Source of the DNA: JADKAV01 sp963733395 | GTDB lineage: Bacteria; Actinomycetota; Actinomycetes; S36-B12; UBA10799 | Length of the DNA stretch: 64,000 nucleotides | Direction: 5' to 3' | Assembly: GCA_963733395.1 (NCBI GenBank) | Contig: CAVTCZ010000022.1 | Location: 161,958 to 225,957, forward strand | Shown: piece after piece, positions 17,699-28,792 of the stretch | Numbering within the stretch: position 1 is the first letter of the stretch | How the letters are laid out: the number at the start of each line of letters is the position of its first letter | Position numbers and translations under genes: made by a program | The notes under the pieces: generated by a model | Seen by the model: the letters and a program-made list of their open reading frames with translations, nothing else | Told to the model about the DNA's origin: nothing | Database searches by the model: none

Positions 17699-17783
17699 GT
17701 GACTTTCGCTCACCGATGCCCTTTTCTTGGCCCAACAGTCACACCGCCACCACCTCTCAGCCACCGCGTGCAACGATGCGGGC

Positions 17784-18953
17784 ATGGACTTCACTTTTCC
17801 CGAGGAGATCACCGCACTGCGGGCCGCTTTCGCCGACTTCGTCAAGCGCCAGATCCTGCCGCTCGAAGACGAGATCGCCCCGGAGTTCGACAGCCTGACC
17901 CCGGACCGGGATGCGGTGTGGGCCGCGATGGACCGGGCACGCGATCTGTCCGTCGAGGCGGGCTTCTTCGCCGCCCACATGCCCGAATCCGTCGGTGGGC
18001 AGGGCTTGAGCACGCTGGGCATGACCGCGCTGGTCGAGGACGCCGCCCGCAGCGGCTCGCGGCTGGCCATGACCGCGATCTCGCCGCCGAATCCGGCCGG
18101 GCCGAGTTCGCTGCTGCTCAAGCTGCCCGAACACCTCATCGAGCAATGGGTGCGGCCGGTCGTCAACGGCACGAAGACCGCCTGCTTCGCCCTCACCGAG
18201 CCGGAGGCGGGGTCCGATGCCCAGGCGATCCGCACCCGCGCGACCAAAGATGGCGACGGCTGGCGGATCAACGGCCACAAGCACTACATCACCAACGCCT
18301 CGCGCGCCGACTTCACGGTGGTGTTCGCCGTGACCGACCCGGAGAAGCGGGCCGCCGGCGGGATCACCGCCTTCCTGGTGCCCGCCGACCAGTTCCGGCG
18401 CGGCCCGACCCAGTGGAACATCTCCGACACCCACCCCGGCGAGCTGTTCTTCGAGGACGCCTGGGTGCCCGACGACCATGTCATCGGCGAGGTGGGCCTC
18501 GGGTTCTTCGCCGCGATGGAGTTCCTCAACGCCGGCCGCGCGTTCATCGGGGCGCAGGCGCTCGGCCTGGCCGAGTTCAGCCTCGACGCCGCCACCGCGC
18601 ATGTGCAGACTCGCACCGCGTTCGGCAAGCCGCTGGCGGCCTTCCAGGGCGCGAGCTTCCCGCTGGCCGAGAGCAAGGTGGAGATCGAGGCCATGCGGTG
18701 GCTGGTCTACCACCTGGCCTGGGCCGTCGACGAGGGCCAGAACCCGATGCTCGACGCCTCGATCGTCAAGTACTACTCGACGGAACGGGCCTACGCCGTG
18801 GCCGACCGCTGCCTGCAGGTGTTCGGGGGCATGGGCCTGATGAAGTCCGGACCGATCGAGCGGGTGCTGCGCCACCTGCGGATGCTGCGGGTGGTCGAAG
18901 GGGCCTCCGAGATCCAGCTGCTGGTGATCTCCCGCACCCTCACCGTGGGGTAG
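17784..18953 (+). CDS. Acyl-CoA dehydrogenase
   Basis: The 389-residue product has the usual three-domain acyl-CoA dehydrogenase plan. FALTEPEAGSDAQAIRT in the middle beta domain contacts FAD and substrate. RTAFGKPLAAFQGASFPLAE and QVFGGMGLMKSGPIERVLRHLRML in the C-terminal helical domain bind FAD. LRVVEGASEIQ near the end carries the glutamate region used as the catalytic base in many members. The start at ATG 17784 (MDFTFPEEITALR) matches the family N-terminus; the frame opens earlier without family likeness. The exact acyl-CoA substrate cannot be read. No electron-transfer flavoprotein gene lies nearby. Confidence 0.9.
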   Translation: MDFTFPEEITALRAAFADFVKRQILPLEDEIAPEFDSLTPDRDAVWAAMDRARDLSVEAGFFAAHMPESVGGQGLSTLGMTALVEDAARSGSRLAMTAISPPNPAGPSSLLLKLPEHLIEQWVRPVVNGTKTACFALTEPEAGSDAQAIRTRATKDGDGWRINGHKHYITNASRADFTVVFAVTDPEKRAAGGITAFLVPADQFRRGPTQWNISDTHPGELFFEDAWVPDDHVIGEVGLGFFAAMEFLNAGRAFIGAQALGLAEFSLDAATAHVQTRTAFGKPLAAFQGASFPLAESKVEIEAMRWLVYHLAWAVDEGQNPMLDASIVKYYSTERAYAVADRCLQVFGGMGLMKSGPIERVLRHLRMLRVVEGASEIQLLVISRTLTVG

Positions 18954-19065
18954 CCACGGGCCAACCGAGTCCGAACCGCAACCTCGTGCCGCGAGGCGAC
19001 CCATGCGTTGCCGGGCGCCGGTCATTAGGCTGGTGGGCGCATGCGAATCGACCCCAGGGGCTCCC

Positions 19066-22000
19066 GTGACCACTGACCCAGGCAATTCCTTCGGCGCCAA
19101 CGAATGGCTCGTCGACGAGTTGTACGAGCAGTACCTCCAGGACCGGCACTCCGTCGACCCCGCCTGGTGGGACTTCTTCGCCGACTACGTCCCCTCCGAC
19201 CCGGCGCGGGCGGCCGCACTGCGGACCAAGATCGAACGGGCCAGGGCCGCCCGGACCGCCCCGGCCGCCCCGGTACCCGCACCCAAACCGGCCGCCCCCC
19301 AGGTGACGACCGAGGAGGCCACCGTCCTGCGCGGACCGGCCGCCCGTGTGGTCACCAACATGGAGGCCAGCCTCGGCGTCCCCACCGCGACCAGCGTGCG
19401 GGCCGTCCCGGCCAAGCTGCTGGTCGACAACCGGGTCGTGATCAACAACCACCTCAAGCGCAAGCGCCAGGGCAAGATCAGCTTCACCCACCTCATCGGC
19501 TTCGCGATGGTGCAGGCCATGAAGTCCATGCCGGCCATGAACGTGTCGTACGCGGAGGTCGACGGCAAGCCGGCGGTCGTGCAGCACGAGGCGATCGGCC
19601 TGGGCATCGCCATCGACATGGAGAAGCCCGACGGCACCCGGCAACTGCTGGTGCCCAGCATCAAGGGTGCCCAGGCGATGGACTTCGCCGCCTTCCGGCA
19701 CGCCTACGAGGACCTCATCCACCGCGGCCGCACCGGCAAACTCGGCGTCGACGACTTCGCCGGCACCACCGCCAGCCTGACCAACCCGGGCACGATCGGC
19801 ACGGTCCACTCGGTGCCGCGGCTGATGCCCGGACAGGGGGTCATCGTCGGCGTCGGCGCCATGGAGTACCCGGCGGAGTTCCAGGGGGCCGCGCCGGAGA
19901 ACATCATCCGGCAGGGCATCAGCAAGATCCTCACGCTGACCTCGACGTACGACCACCGGATCATCCAGGGCGCGCAGAGCGGCGAGTTCCTGCGCCGGAT
20001 CCACGGATTGCTGCTCGGCGAGCAGGACTTCTACGTCAACGTCTTCCGCTCGCTGCGCATCCCCTACGAGCCGATCCGCTGGGCCCACGACATCGCCCTG
20101 CGCCACGACGACGAGATCTCCAAGACCGCGCGCGTCCAGGAGTTGATCCACGCCTACCGCGTGCGCGGCCACCTGATGGCCGACATCGACCCGCTGGAGT
20201 ACAAGCAGCGCGCCCACCCCGACCTCGATGTCGCCAGCCACGGCCTGACCCTCTGGGACCTCGACCGGGAGTACGCGACCGGCGGCTTCGGCGGTAAGCC
20301 CTTCATGCAACTGCGCACGATCCTGGGCATCCTGCGCGACTCCTACTGCCGCACGATCGGCGTGGAGTACATGCACATCCAGGACCCGGAGCAGCGGCAC
20401 TGGATCCAGCAGCACGTCGAACGGCCGTACGCCCCGCCATCGCGCGCGGAGCAGATGCAGATCCTCAAGCGCCTCAACGCGGCCGAGGCCTTCGAGACCT
20501 TCTTGCAGACGAAGTACGTGGGCCAGAAGCGGTTCTCCCTGGAAGGCGCCGAGTCCACGATCGCCGTGATCGACGAGATCCTCGAGGCAGCCGCCCAGGA
20601 GCGCCTCGATGAGGTGGCCATCGGCATGCCCCACCGCGGCCGGCTCAACGTCCTGGCCAACATCGCGGGCAAGCGGTACGCCCAGATCTTCCGGGAGTTC
20701 GAGGGCGGCACCGTGGACTCGGTCATGGGTTCCGGGGACGTCAAGTACCACCTGGGCAGCGAGGGCACCTACACCGCGGACAGCGGCGAGGAGATCACCG
20801 TCTACCTCGCTGCGAACCCGAGCCACCTGGAGGCCGTCAACCCGGTCCTCGAAGGCATCGCGCGCGCCAAGCAGGACGAGTTGGACCGCGGCGAGGAGTT
20901 CCCGGTGCTGCCCGTGCTCATGCACGGCGACGCCGCCTTCGCCGGCCAGGGGGTGGTCGCCGAGACGCTCAACCTGTCCCAGCTGCGCGGGTACCGCACC
21001 GGCGGCACCGTGCACATCATCGTCAACAACCAGGTCGGCTTCACCACGCCCCCGGAGAGCAGTCGCAGTTCGGTGTACGCCACCGACGTCGCCCGGACGG
21101 TGCAGGCGCCGATCTTCCACGTCAACGGTGACGACCCGGAGGCTTGCGTGCGGGTCGCGCGGATGGCCTACGACTTCCGGCAGGCGTTCAAGAAGGACGT
21201 CGTCATCGATCTCGTCTGCTACCGCCGCCGCGGGCACAACGAGGCGGACGACCCCTCGCTGACCAACCCGAATATGTACCAGTTGATCGACGCCAAACGA
21301 TCGGTGCGCAAGCTCTACACCTCGTCGCTGATCGAGCGGGGCGACCTGTCACAGGAGGACGCCGAGCAGGCGTTGCAGGACTACCAGACACAACTCGAGC
21401 GGGTGTTCTCCGAGACCCGGGAGGCCATGTCCCACCCCGAGGAGACCAAGCCCGTCGTGGTGGTCGAGTACCCGGCACACGTGGAGACCGCGATCAGCGA
21501 GGAGACGCTCAAGCGCATCGTCGACACACAGGTCGCGCTGCCCGAGCGGATCACGGTCCACACCCGGCTGCAGCCGCAGTTGCAGCGCCGGGCGCAGATG
21601 GTCGAGGACGGCACGATCGACTGGGCGATGGGCGAGACGCTGGCTTTCGGGTCGCTGCTGCTCGAGGGCCGCGATGTGCGGCTCACCGGCCAGGACAGCG
21701 GGCGGGGTACGTTCGGCCAGCGGCACGCGGTGATCGTCGACCGGGTGACCGAGGAGCGCTACGTGCCGCTGCACCACCTGTCCTCGGACCAGGGCCGGTA
21801 CTACGTCTACGACTCGATGCTCAGCGAATTCGCCGCGCTCGGGTTCGAGTACGGCTATTCGGTGCAGAGCCCCGAGACGCTGGTGCTGTGGGAGGCGCAG
21901 TTCGGCGACTTCGGCAACGGCGCGCAGACCATCACCGACGAGTTCATCTCCAGCGGCGAGCAGAAGTGGGGGCAGTTGTCAGGCATCGTCATGCTGCTCC

Positions 22001-22638
22001 CGCACGGTTACGAGGGTCAGGGCCCGGACCACTCCTCGGCCCGGGTGGAGCGGTACCTGCAACTGTCGGCGCAGAACAACATGACCGTGGCCATGCCCAG
22101 CACGCCGGCCAGTTACTTCCATCTCCTGCGCTGGCACGCGAAGGCGCCGCACCACAAGCCGATGATCGTCTTCACGCCGAAGTCCATGCTGCGGCTGAAG
22201 ACCGCGACGTCCAAGGCGCAGGACTTCACCTCGGGCTACTTCCGCCCGGTCCTCACCGACACCACGGTGGATCCGGCAGGTGTCCGCCGGATCCTGATGT
22301 GCGCCGGCAAGGTGACCTGGGACCTGTTCGCGGGGCGGGCGAAGTCCGGCCGCGAGGACGTGGCGATCGTGCGGCTGGAGCGGCTGTACCCGTTGCCGGT
22401 CGATGAGATCAAGACCGCTCTGGAAGCCTTCCCGGCCGACGCCGAGCTGGTCTGGGTGCAGGAGGAGCCGATGAACCAGGGCGCCTACCAGTACCTCTCG
22501 ATCAACCTGCCCGAGCACCTCGACGGCCGGTCCTTGGGCCGGGTCTCCCGGCCGCCCTCGGCGTCCCCGGCCACCGGGTCGCACAAGGCCCATGAGGCCG
22601 AGCAGGCGCAGATCGTGGACGAGGCCATCAACGGCTGA
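19066..22638 (+). CDS. kgd: Multifunctional 2-oxoglutarate dehydrogenase E1/E2 (OdhA/Kgd type)
   Basis: The 1190-residue protein begins at GTG with AGGGG upstream; NSFGANEWLVDELYEQYLQD is the typical N-terminus. Residues of about 30-110 form a linker, and about 110-350 a succinyltransferase (E2) domain ending in the catalytic TYDHRIIQG, with no lipoyl domain. The rest is a thiamine-diphosphate E1 with IGMPHRGRLNVLAN, VMGSGDVKYHLG, the HGDAAFAGQGVV cofactor motif and the C-terminal transketolase part. It decarboxylates 2-oxoglutarate in the TCA cycle together with lipoylated E2 and E3 from elsewhere. In mycobacteria and corynebacteria it is inhibited by an FHA protein, which is not in this window. 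Confidence 0.96.
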   Translation: MTTDPGNSFGANEWLVDELYEQYLQDRHSVDPAWWDFFADYVPSDPARAAALRTKIERARAARTAPAAPVPAPKPAAPQVTTEEATVLRGPAARVVTNMEASLGVPTATSVRAVPAKLLVDNRVVINNHLKRKRQGKISFTHLIGFAMVQAMKSMPAMNVSYAEVDGKPAVVQHEAIGLGIAIDMEKPDGTRQLLVPSIKGAQAMDFAAFRHAYEDLIHRGRTGKLGVDDFAGTTASLTNPGTIGTVHSVPRLMPGQGVIVGVGAMEYPAEFQGAAPENIIRQGISKILTLTSTYDHRIIQGAQSGEFLRRIHGLLLGEQDFYVNVFRSLRIPYEPIRWAHDIALRHDDEISKTARVQELIHAYRVRGHLMADIDPLEYKQRAHPDLDVASHGLTLWDLDREYATGGFGGKPFMQLRTILGILRDSYCRTIGVEYMHIQDPEQRHWIQQHVERPYAPPSRAEQMQILKRLNAAEAFETFLQTKYVGQKRFSLEGAESTIAVIDEILEAAAQERLDEVAIGMPHRGRLNVLANIAGKRYAQIFREFEGGTVDSVMGSGDVKYHLGSEGTYTADSGEEITVYLAANPSHLEAVNPVLEGIARAKQDELDRGEEFPVLPVLMHGDAAFAGQGVVAETLNLSQLRGYRTGGTVHIIVNNQVGFTTPPESSRSSVYATDVARTVQAPIFHVNGDDPEACVRVARMAYDFRQAFKKDVVIDLVCYRRRGHNEADDPSLTNPNMYQLIDAKRSVRKLYTSSLIERGDLSQEDAEQALQDYQTQLERVFSETREAMSHPEETKPVVVVEYPAHVETAISEETLKRIVDTQVALPERITVHTRLQPQLQRRAQMVEDGTIDWAMGETLAFGSLLLEGRDVRLTGQDSGRGTFGQRHAVIVDRVTEERYVPLHHLSSDQGRYYVYDSMLSEFAALGFEYGYSVQSPETLVLWEAQFGDFGNGAQTITDEFISSGEQKWGQLSGIVMLLPHGYEGQGPDHSSARVERYLQLSAQNNMTVAMPSTPASYFHLLRWHAKAPHHKPMIVFTPKSMLRLKTATSKAQDFTSGYFRPVLTDTTVDPAGVRRILMCAGKVTWDLFAGRAKSGREDVAIVRLERLYPLPVDEIKTALEAFPADAELVWVQEEPMNQGAYQYLSINLPEHLDGRSLGRVSRPPSASPATGSHKAHEAEQAQIVDEAING

Positions 22639-22808
22639 TGTACGACAGCGACCGCGGAATCGAGGAGTTGCTGCGCCGCCGCGCAGGCGAGGAGGTCAGC
22701 ATCGAGTGGCTGGCCGATCAGTTGCGGGTCTTCGTGGACCTGCACCCGGATGACGAGAACGCCATCGAGCGACTGGCCACGTGGCTGGCCAGGGACGACG
22801 AGGAATGA
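22638..22808 (+). CDS. DUF6104 family small protein
   Basis: This 56-residue acidic, helical protein (YDSDRGIEELLRRR, SIEWLADQLRVFVDLHP, ERLATWLARDDEE) starts at an ATG sharing one base with the kgd stop. It closely resembles small proteins I know beside odhA in Streptomyces. Function is unknown. The invariant linkage suggests it helps assemble or regulate the dehydrogenase. Its stop overlaps the start of the next gene. Confidence 0.85.
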   Translation: MYDSDRGIEELLRRRAGEEVSIEWLADQLRVFVDLHPDDENAIERLATWLARDDEE

Positions 22809-23752
22809 CCACGGGCCTGCAGGGCGAAGCCCCGTTCGGGGACTTCCAGGAGGCGTCGGAAGCGGTGCTCGCACTCCTGCAGGAGCAGTACCCCATGGGC
22901 CTGTGGATGATCACCCGCACCCTCGACGACGACTGGCTGGTGCTGCGATCGGCCGACCGCGGGTACGACGTGGCCGCGGGCGACCTGTTCGTCTGGAGCG
23001 AGTCGTTCTGCACTCACATGGTCCGCGGGGAGGGCCCGAACGTGGCGCGGGACTCCGGGGCGGTACCGGCGTACGCACAGGCCCCGATCGGCCAGCAGAT
23101 CCCGATCAGTTCCTACATCGGGTTCCCGCTGGTCGTCGAAGGGGAGTTGTTCGGGACGCTGTGTGCGATCGACCCGCAGGTGCGCCCCGCCGACTGGCAG
23201 GCCGACGAGGGCCTGATCCGGACCCTCTCCCGCTTGCTGTCGACGATCCTGGAAACGGAGATCCGGGCAACGCGGCTGTCGGGCCTCGCCCGGGACCTGT
23301 TGGACGCCGCCCACCGGGACCACCTCACCGGCGTGCTGAACCGCGCGGGCTGGGACCGACTGTTCGACCGCGCCCAGCGCAACCGGACCTCCCTGGGCAG
23401 CGCGCACTGCGTGGTGATCATCGATCTCGACGGCCTCAAGGCCCTCAACGACCGGGAAGGTCATGGCGCCGGGGACGACTACCTGGTGCGGGCGGCCGCT
23501 GCCATCAGCAGTGTCACCCGCGGAATGGACGCCGTGGCCCGCATCGGGGGTGACGAGTTCGGCGTCCTGTTGGAGGAACCGGAGGCCATCGACCCGCAGG
23601 GATTCGTGGCACGGCTCGGGACGGCGCTGCAGAAGTCCGGCGTGGCAGCGTCCTGTGGTTGGGCGCTCAGCGACGCGAGAGCCTCACTGTCCGACGCCGT
23701 CGCGACCGCCGATGCCCGGATGTACGAGAGCAAGCGGGCTCGACGGACCTAG
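22805..23752 (+). CDS. GAF-GGDEF diguanylate cyclase
   Basis: The 315-residue protein starts at an ATG overlapping the DUF6104 stop. Residues about 15-160 form a GAF-like sensor (YIGFPLVVEGELFGTLCAID). A coiled connector and a GGDEF domain follow, with HRDHLTGVLNRAGW, VVIIDLDGLKALND and the active-site loop ARIGGDEFGVLL. RGMD five residues before GGDEF fits the inhibitory I-site RxxD. It should make cyclic di-GMP from two GTP. No membrane segment is visible, so it should be cytosolic. Translational coupling to kgd and DUF6104 is the unusual feature. The domain after GGDEF looks slightly short. Confidence 0.9.
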   Translation: MTTGLQGEAPFGDFQEASEAVLALLQEQYPMGLWMITRTLDDDWLVLRSADRGYDVAAGDLFVWSESFCTHMVRGEGPNVARDSGAVPAYAQAPIGQQIPISSYIGFPLVVEGELFGTLCAIDPQVRPADWQADEGLIRTLSRLLSTILETEIRATRLSGLARDLLDAAHRDHLTGVLNRAGWDRLFDRAQRNRTSLGSAHCVVIIDLDGLKALNDREGHGAGDDYLVRAAAAISSVTRGMDAVARIGGDEFGVLLEEPEAIDPQGFVARLGTALQKSGVAASCGWALSDARASLSDAVATADARMYESKRARRT

Positions 23753-23843
23753 TGTCGTGCGTCGCTGATGCCGTGACGGCCCGCGGAGTCCCGACCCCGA
23801 GTACCGGGCCACACCCGCGCCACCCATGAACCAACGCGCGGCG

Positions 23844-24809
23844 CTAGTCGACAGTCAGCACCAGTTTCCCGCGCACGTCGCCCGCGGCCAGCCTGGCGAA
23901 CGCGCTGCGGGCGTCGGCCAGCGGGAACTCCGCGTCGATCGGCGGCCGCAACCCGGTGGCCTCGCACATGTCGATGAGCCGTCGCAGTTCGGCGGCCGTG
24001 CCCATGGTGGAGCCGATGACGCTCAGTTGCCGGAAGTACACGTGGGCCAGGTCCGCGGGTGGCTGACCGCCGGTCGTCGCGCCGCTGACCACCAGCCGAC
24101 CGCCCGGGCGCAGGCTGCGCACCGAGTGCGACCAGGTGGCTTTGCCCACGGTTTCGATCACCATGTCCACCCGGTGCGGCAGCTTCTGACCGGAGTCGAA
24201 CACGGCGTGCGCGCCCATCTCGGTGGCGAAGTCGCCCTTGTCGCGGGTGGTCGCCCATACCCGCGCCCCGGCATGCCGGGCCAGGGTGATCGCGGCGCTG
24301 GCCACCCCGCCACCGGCCCCTTGGACCAGCACGGTCTCGCCGGGCTGCAGTTGCCCGCGGGTGAACAGCATCCGGTAGGCCGTCAGCCACGCGGTGGGCA
24401 AGCAGGCGGCCTGCGCGAAGGAGAGTGCGCGCGGTTTCGGGATCACGTTCTGCGCCGGCACCGCCACCCATTCGGCCAAGGTTCCCTGGTGCTTCTCGCT
24501 GAGCAGGCTGCGTCCGGGGTCCAGCGTCTCGTCCCCGCCGCCGGCTGAGGCGGATCCGATGACCGAGTGGACGATCACGTCACGGCCCTCGGGGTCCACC
24601 CCGGCGGCGTCGCATCCCAGAATCATCGGCAGGGCCGACTCGGCCAGGCCGACTCCCTTGAGGCTCCACAGGTCGTGATGGTTGAGCGAGGCCGCCTTCA
24701 CCTGCACGCTCACCCAGCCTTCGGGCACTACCGGAGCGGGCCGCTCCCCCACCTCCAGGACACTCAACGGATCGTGGGAGTCGAAGCCGGTTGCATAGAC
24801 AGCGAGCAT
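23844..24809 (-). CDS. Zinc-type MDR oxidoreductase (quinone-reductase-like)
   Basis: The 321-residue protein has the GroES-like N-terminal fold of medium-chain dehydrogenases (VKAASLNHHDLW, ILGCDAAGV). A Rossmann domain follows with VLVQGAGGGVASAAITLA and the ETVGKATW and RPGGRLVVSGATTGG segments. The catalytic zinc cysteine common in alcohol dehydrogenases is replaced (NHHD), which is more like quinone/enoyl reductases. It would use NAD(P)H. The start ATG at 24807-24809 shares CATG with the divergent gene. Substrate unknown. Confidence 0.85.
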   Translation of the reverse strand: MLAVYATGFDSHDPLSVLEVGERPAPVVPEGWVSVQVKAASLNHHDLWSLKGVGLAESALPMILGCDAAGVDPEGRDVIVHSVIGSASAGGGDETLDPGRSLLSEKHQGTLAEWVAVPAQNVIPKPRALSFAQAACLPTAWLTAYRMLFTRGQLQPGETVLVQGAGGGVASAAITLARHAGARVWATTRDKGDFATEMGAHAVFDSGQKLPHRVDMVIETVGKATWSHSVRSLRPGGRLVVSGATTGGQPPADLAHVYFRQLSVIGSTMGTAAELRRLIDMCEATGLRPPIDAEFPLADARSAFARLAAGDVRGKLVLTVD

Positions 24810-24828
24810 GGCCGTCACGATAGAACAC

Positions 24829-25836
24829 GTGATCTCCTTCGGAAGCGACAACCACAGCGGAGTACACCCGGACGTCATGTCGGCGCTGGCCGCCTGCAAC
24901 GACGGTCATGCGGGCGCCTACGGGGACGACCCGTGGACCCGCAAGGCGCAGGACGCGTTGCGCGACGTCTTCGGGGCCGACTGCGTCCCGGTCCTGGTGG
25001 CCAATGGCACCGGGGCCAACCTCATCGCCCTACAGGCCTGCCTGCCGCGGCCGTGGGACGCGGTCGTGTGCTCGGAGGTGGCGCACATCAACGTCGACGA
25101 GGGCGGAGCACCCGAGCGCATCCTGGGCTCGAAACTGGTCGCGCTGCCGGTGAGCGACGGCCGCATCCAGCCCGAACAACTCGCGGCCACCTGCGAGCGA
25201 CTCGGCGACGAACATGCGGTGCAACCCAAGGTGCTGTCGGTGACCCAGTCCACCGAGTACGGCACGGTCTACACCGCCGAGCACGCCGGCGCACTGGCCG
25301 CGGAGGCCCGCCGGCTCGGGATGTACGTGCATGTGGACGGCGCCCGGCTGGCCAACGCCGCGGTCGCCCTCGGCTGCGGGCTGGCGGAGGTGGCGCAGAT
25401 GTTCGACGCGGATGTCGTCAGCGTCGGTGGCACGAAGAACGGGTTGATGGGCGCCGAGGCGGTCGTGTTCCGCAACCCGGCATTGGCCGACCAGGTCGCC
25501 TGGGTCCGCAAGGCGACGACGCAGCTGATCAGCAAGCACCGGTACCTCGCCGCGCAGTTCCTGGCGATGCTCACCGACGACCTGTGGCGACGCAACGCCG
25601 AGAACGCCAACGCCATGGCCCGCCGGCTCGCGGCCGGCCTGACCGACCGCGGGATCACCCTCACCCAGCCGGTGGAGGTCAACGCCGTGTTCGCGCTGCT
25701 GCCCGATGCCGACGAGTTGATGCAGCGGTTCCACTTCTACCCGTGGCTGGCCCCCGACGAGGTCCGGCTGATGTGCTCGTGGGACACCACGGCCGCGCAG
25801 GTCGACGAGTTCCTGGCGGCGGTGCGGGTCGGCTGA
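24829..25836 (+). CDS. Low-specificity L-threonine aldolase
   Basis: The protein is a fold-type I PLP enzyme of the threonine aldolase/beta-eliminating lyase family: SFGSDNHSGVHPDVM at the N-terminus, VHVDGARLANA with the PLP-binding Asp, and VSVGGTKNGLMGAEAVVF with the Schiff-base lysine. It would cleave threonine or allo-threonine to glycine and acetaldehyde. I prefer GTG 24829, which puts the family's usual start at residue 1. An ATG at 24808 is also in frame but overlaps the start codon of the divergent oxidoreductase. With GTG 24829 the two divergent start codons are 19 bases apart, leaving almost no room for conventional promoters. Confidence 0.88.
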   Translation: MISFGSDNHSGVHPDVMSALAACNDGHAGAYGDDPWTRKAQDALRDVFGADCVPVLVANGTGANLIALQACLPRPWDAVVCSEVAHINVDEGGAPERILGSKLVALPVSDGRIQPEQLAATCERLGDEHAVQPKVLSVTQSTEYGTVYTAEHAGALAAEARRLGMYVHVDGARLANAAVALGCGLAEVAQMFDADVVSVGGTKNGLMGAEAVVFRNPALADQVAWVRKATTQLISKHRYLAAQFLAMLTDDLWRRNAENANAMARRLAAGLTDRGITLTQPVEVNAVFALLPDADELMQRFHFYPWLAPDEVRLMCSWDTTAAQVDEFLAAVRVG

Positions 25837-25962
25837 GGTCTGCCGATTCGCCGCGGCCTCGCTGTGAGCGACAAGTACTCACCCAGCCTGGCCTAATGGG
25901 ACCCACCTGACCCCGCTTCGCCCGGCGTGGGTAGCGTGCGACCAAGCGAGGAAAGGCCGACG

Positions 25963-27340
25963 ATGGACGACACGATCCGCCAGCACAAGTACCTGCTCAC
26001 CGAGGACCAGATCCCGACGACCTGGTACAACATCATCCCCGACCTGCCAGTACCCCCTCCGCCGCCGTTGCACCCGGGCACGATGCAACCGGTCGGCCCG
26101 GAGGACCTCGCGCCGCTGTTCCCGATGGCCCTGATCGAGCAAGAAGTCACCTCCGACCGCTTCGTGGAGATCCCCGGCGGTGTGTTGGACGTCTACCGGC
26201 AGTGGCGGCCCACCCCGCTGTTCCGGGCCCACCGGCTCGAGCAGGCGCTGGACACCCCGGCACGCATCTACTACAAGTACGAGGGCGTGTCCCCGGCCGG
26301 TTCGCACAAGCCCAACACCGCCGTGCCGCAGGCCTACTACAACGCCAGGGAGGGCGTCACGCAAGCTCACCACCGAGACCGGCGCCGGCCAGTGGGGCAC
26401 GGCGCTGGCCTTCGCGTGTGCCCTCTACGGCCTCGAGTGCGAGGTCTGGCAGGTCGGGGCGTCGTACGACTCGAAGCCCTACCGGCGGCTGATGATCGAG
26501 GCGTTCGGCGCCTCGGTCCACAGGTCCCCATCGGAGCTGACCGAGGTCGGTCGCATGCTGGGCGCCAACCCGGCCAACCAGTCCGGGTCGCTGGGCATCG
26601 CCATCTCCGAGGCGGTCGAGGTGGCCGCACAGCATCCCGAGGTGCGCTATGCGCTGGGCTCGGTGCTCAACCACGTGCTGTTGCACCAGACCGTGATCGG
26701 CGAAGAGGCCCTGCTGCAGATGGCCATGGCCGGGGACACCCCGACCCACATCGTCGGCTGCACCGGCGGCGGCTCCAACTTCGCAGGCCTGTCCTTCCCG
26801 TTCCTGCGCGAGAAGCTCGCGGGCAGGATCGCCCCGGAGATCATCGCGGCCGAACCGGCCAGCTGCCCGTCGCTGACCCGTGGCGTCTACGCCTACGACT
26901 TCGGCGACACCGCCGGCATGACGCCGCTGATGAAGATGCACACGCTCGGCCATGACTTCGTGCCCGACCCGATCCACGCCGGCGGCCTGCGCTACCACGG
27001 CATGGCCCCGCTGATCAGCCACGTGTACGAGCAGGGCCTGATGAGTGCCGAAGCCGTGCCGCAGACCGAGTGCTTCTCGGCCGCGGTGCAGTTCGCGCGC
27101 ACCGAGGGCATCATCGCCGCGCCGGAACCCACCCACGCCCTGGCGCTGGCGATCCGGGAAGCCAAGAAGGCCCGGGAGACCGGCGAGGAGACCGTGATCC
27201 TCACGGCGTTGTGCGGCCACGGTCACTTCGACCTGCCGGCGTACGACGACTACCTCAACGGCCGGATGGTCGACGAGGCGGTGACCGACGAGCGGTTCGC
27301 CGCGAGCCTGGCCACCCTGCCGGAGGTCCCGGTCGGCTGA
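25963..27340 (+). CDS. trpB2: TrpB2-type tryptophan synthase beta chain, frameshifted
   Basis: The N-terminal frame starts at ATG 25963 after GAGGAAAGG and holds the PLP lysine Lys116 in SPAGSHKPNTAV. The frame breaks at about 26355-26365: NAREGV should continue into KLTTETGAGQWG, which lies in the next frame. The rest is intact (GCTGGGSNFAGL phosphate-binding loop, LCGHGHFDLPAYDDY at the end). The full length of about 459 residues is normal for the long TrpB2 form, which makes tryptophan from indole and serine, often without TrpA. No trpA is near. If the lesion is real the enzyme is lost. Confidence 0.85.
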
Positions 27341-27357
27341 ACGGGGGCCGCCCCGAG

Positions 27358-27417
27358 CCCAGTGCCGCGAAGTTGCACGGACACGCCGGCGTGTCGCTGC
27401 GACTTCGCCACACTGGG
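27358..27417. terminator. Sixty-base palindrome between trpB2 and malic enzyme
   Basis: Outer arms CCCAGTGCCGCGAAGTTGCA and TGCGACTTCGCCACACTGGG pair almost throughout. The centre, GGACACGCCGGCGTGTC, is itself a palindrome, so the whole block can fold into one long hairpin. It lies 17 bases after the trpB2 stop between convergent genes, a natural place for a bidirectional terminator. Confidence 0.65.
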
Positions 27418-27567
27418 CGGGGTTCGCGGTAGTGCCCCCGGCGAGACGCTGCTCAGCAGATCCGTTGTCGCCGAGCACTCCACGACCCACCAGCAACCAC
27501 TCCTGCCGGATCGCCTCACATCCAGCAGGAACCCAGAACGTGTCGGTGGTGTCGGCCACACCGGCCC

Positions 27568-27626
27568 GGGAAACTTCCGGCCAGATCCGGCCAGCAGTGG
27601 CCGGAATCGGCGCGAAGTTCCCGCAG
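27568..27626. repeat. Dispersed palindromic element, copy A
   Basis: The block runs from GGGAAACTTC to GAAGTTCCCGCAG with a core CCGGCCAGCAGTGGCCGG. In reverse complement it is nearly identical to 47527-47583. The outer ends are complementary (GGGAAACTTC and GAAGTTCCC). It ends six bases before the malic enzyme stop codon. Confidence 0.75.
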
Positions 27627-27631
27627 AAGCC

Positions 27632-28792
<1,161 letters not shown>

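Noticed and set aside
18940..21237. A 765-codon minus-strand frame
   Set aside because: Antisense to kgd in mirror register; no signal of a real protein.
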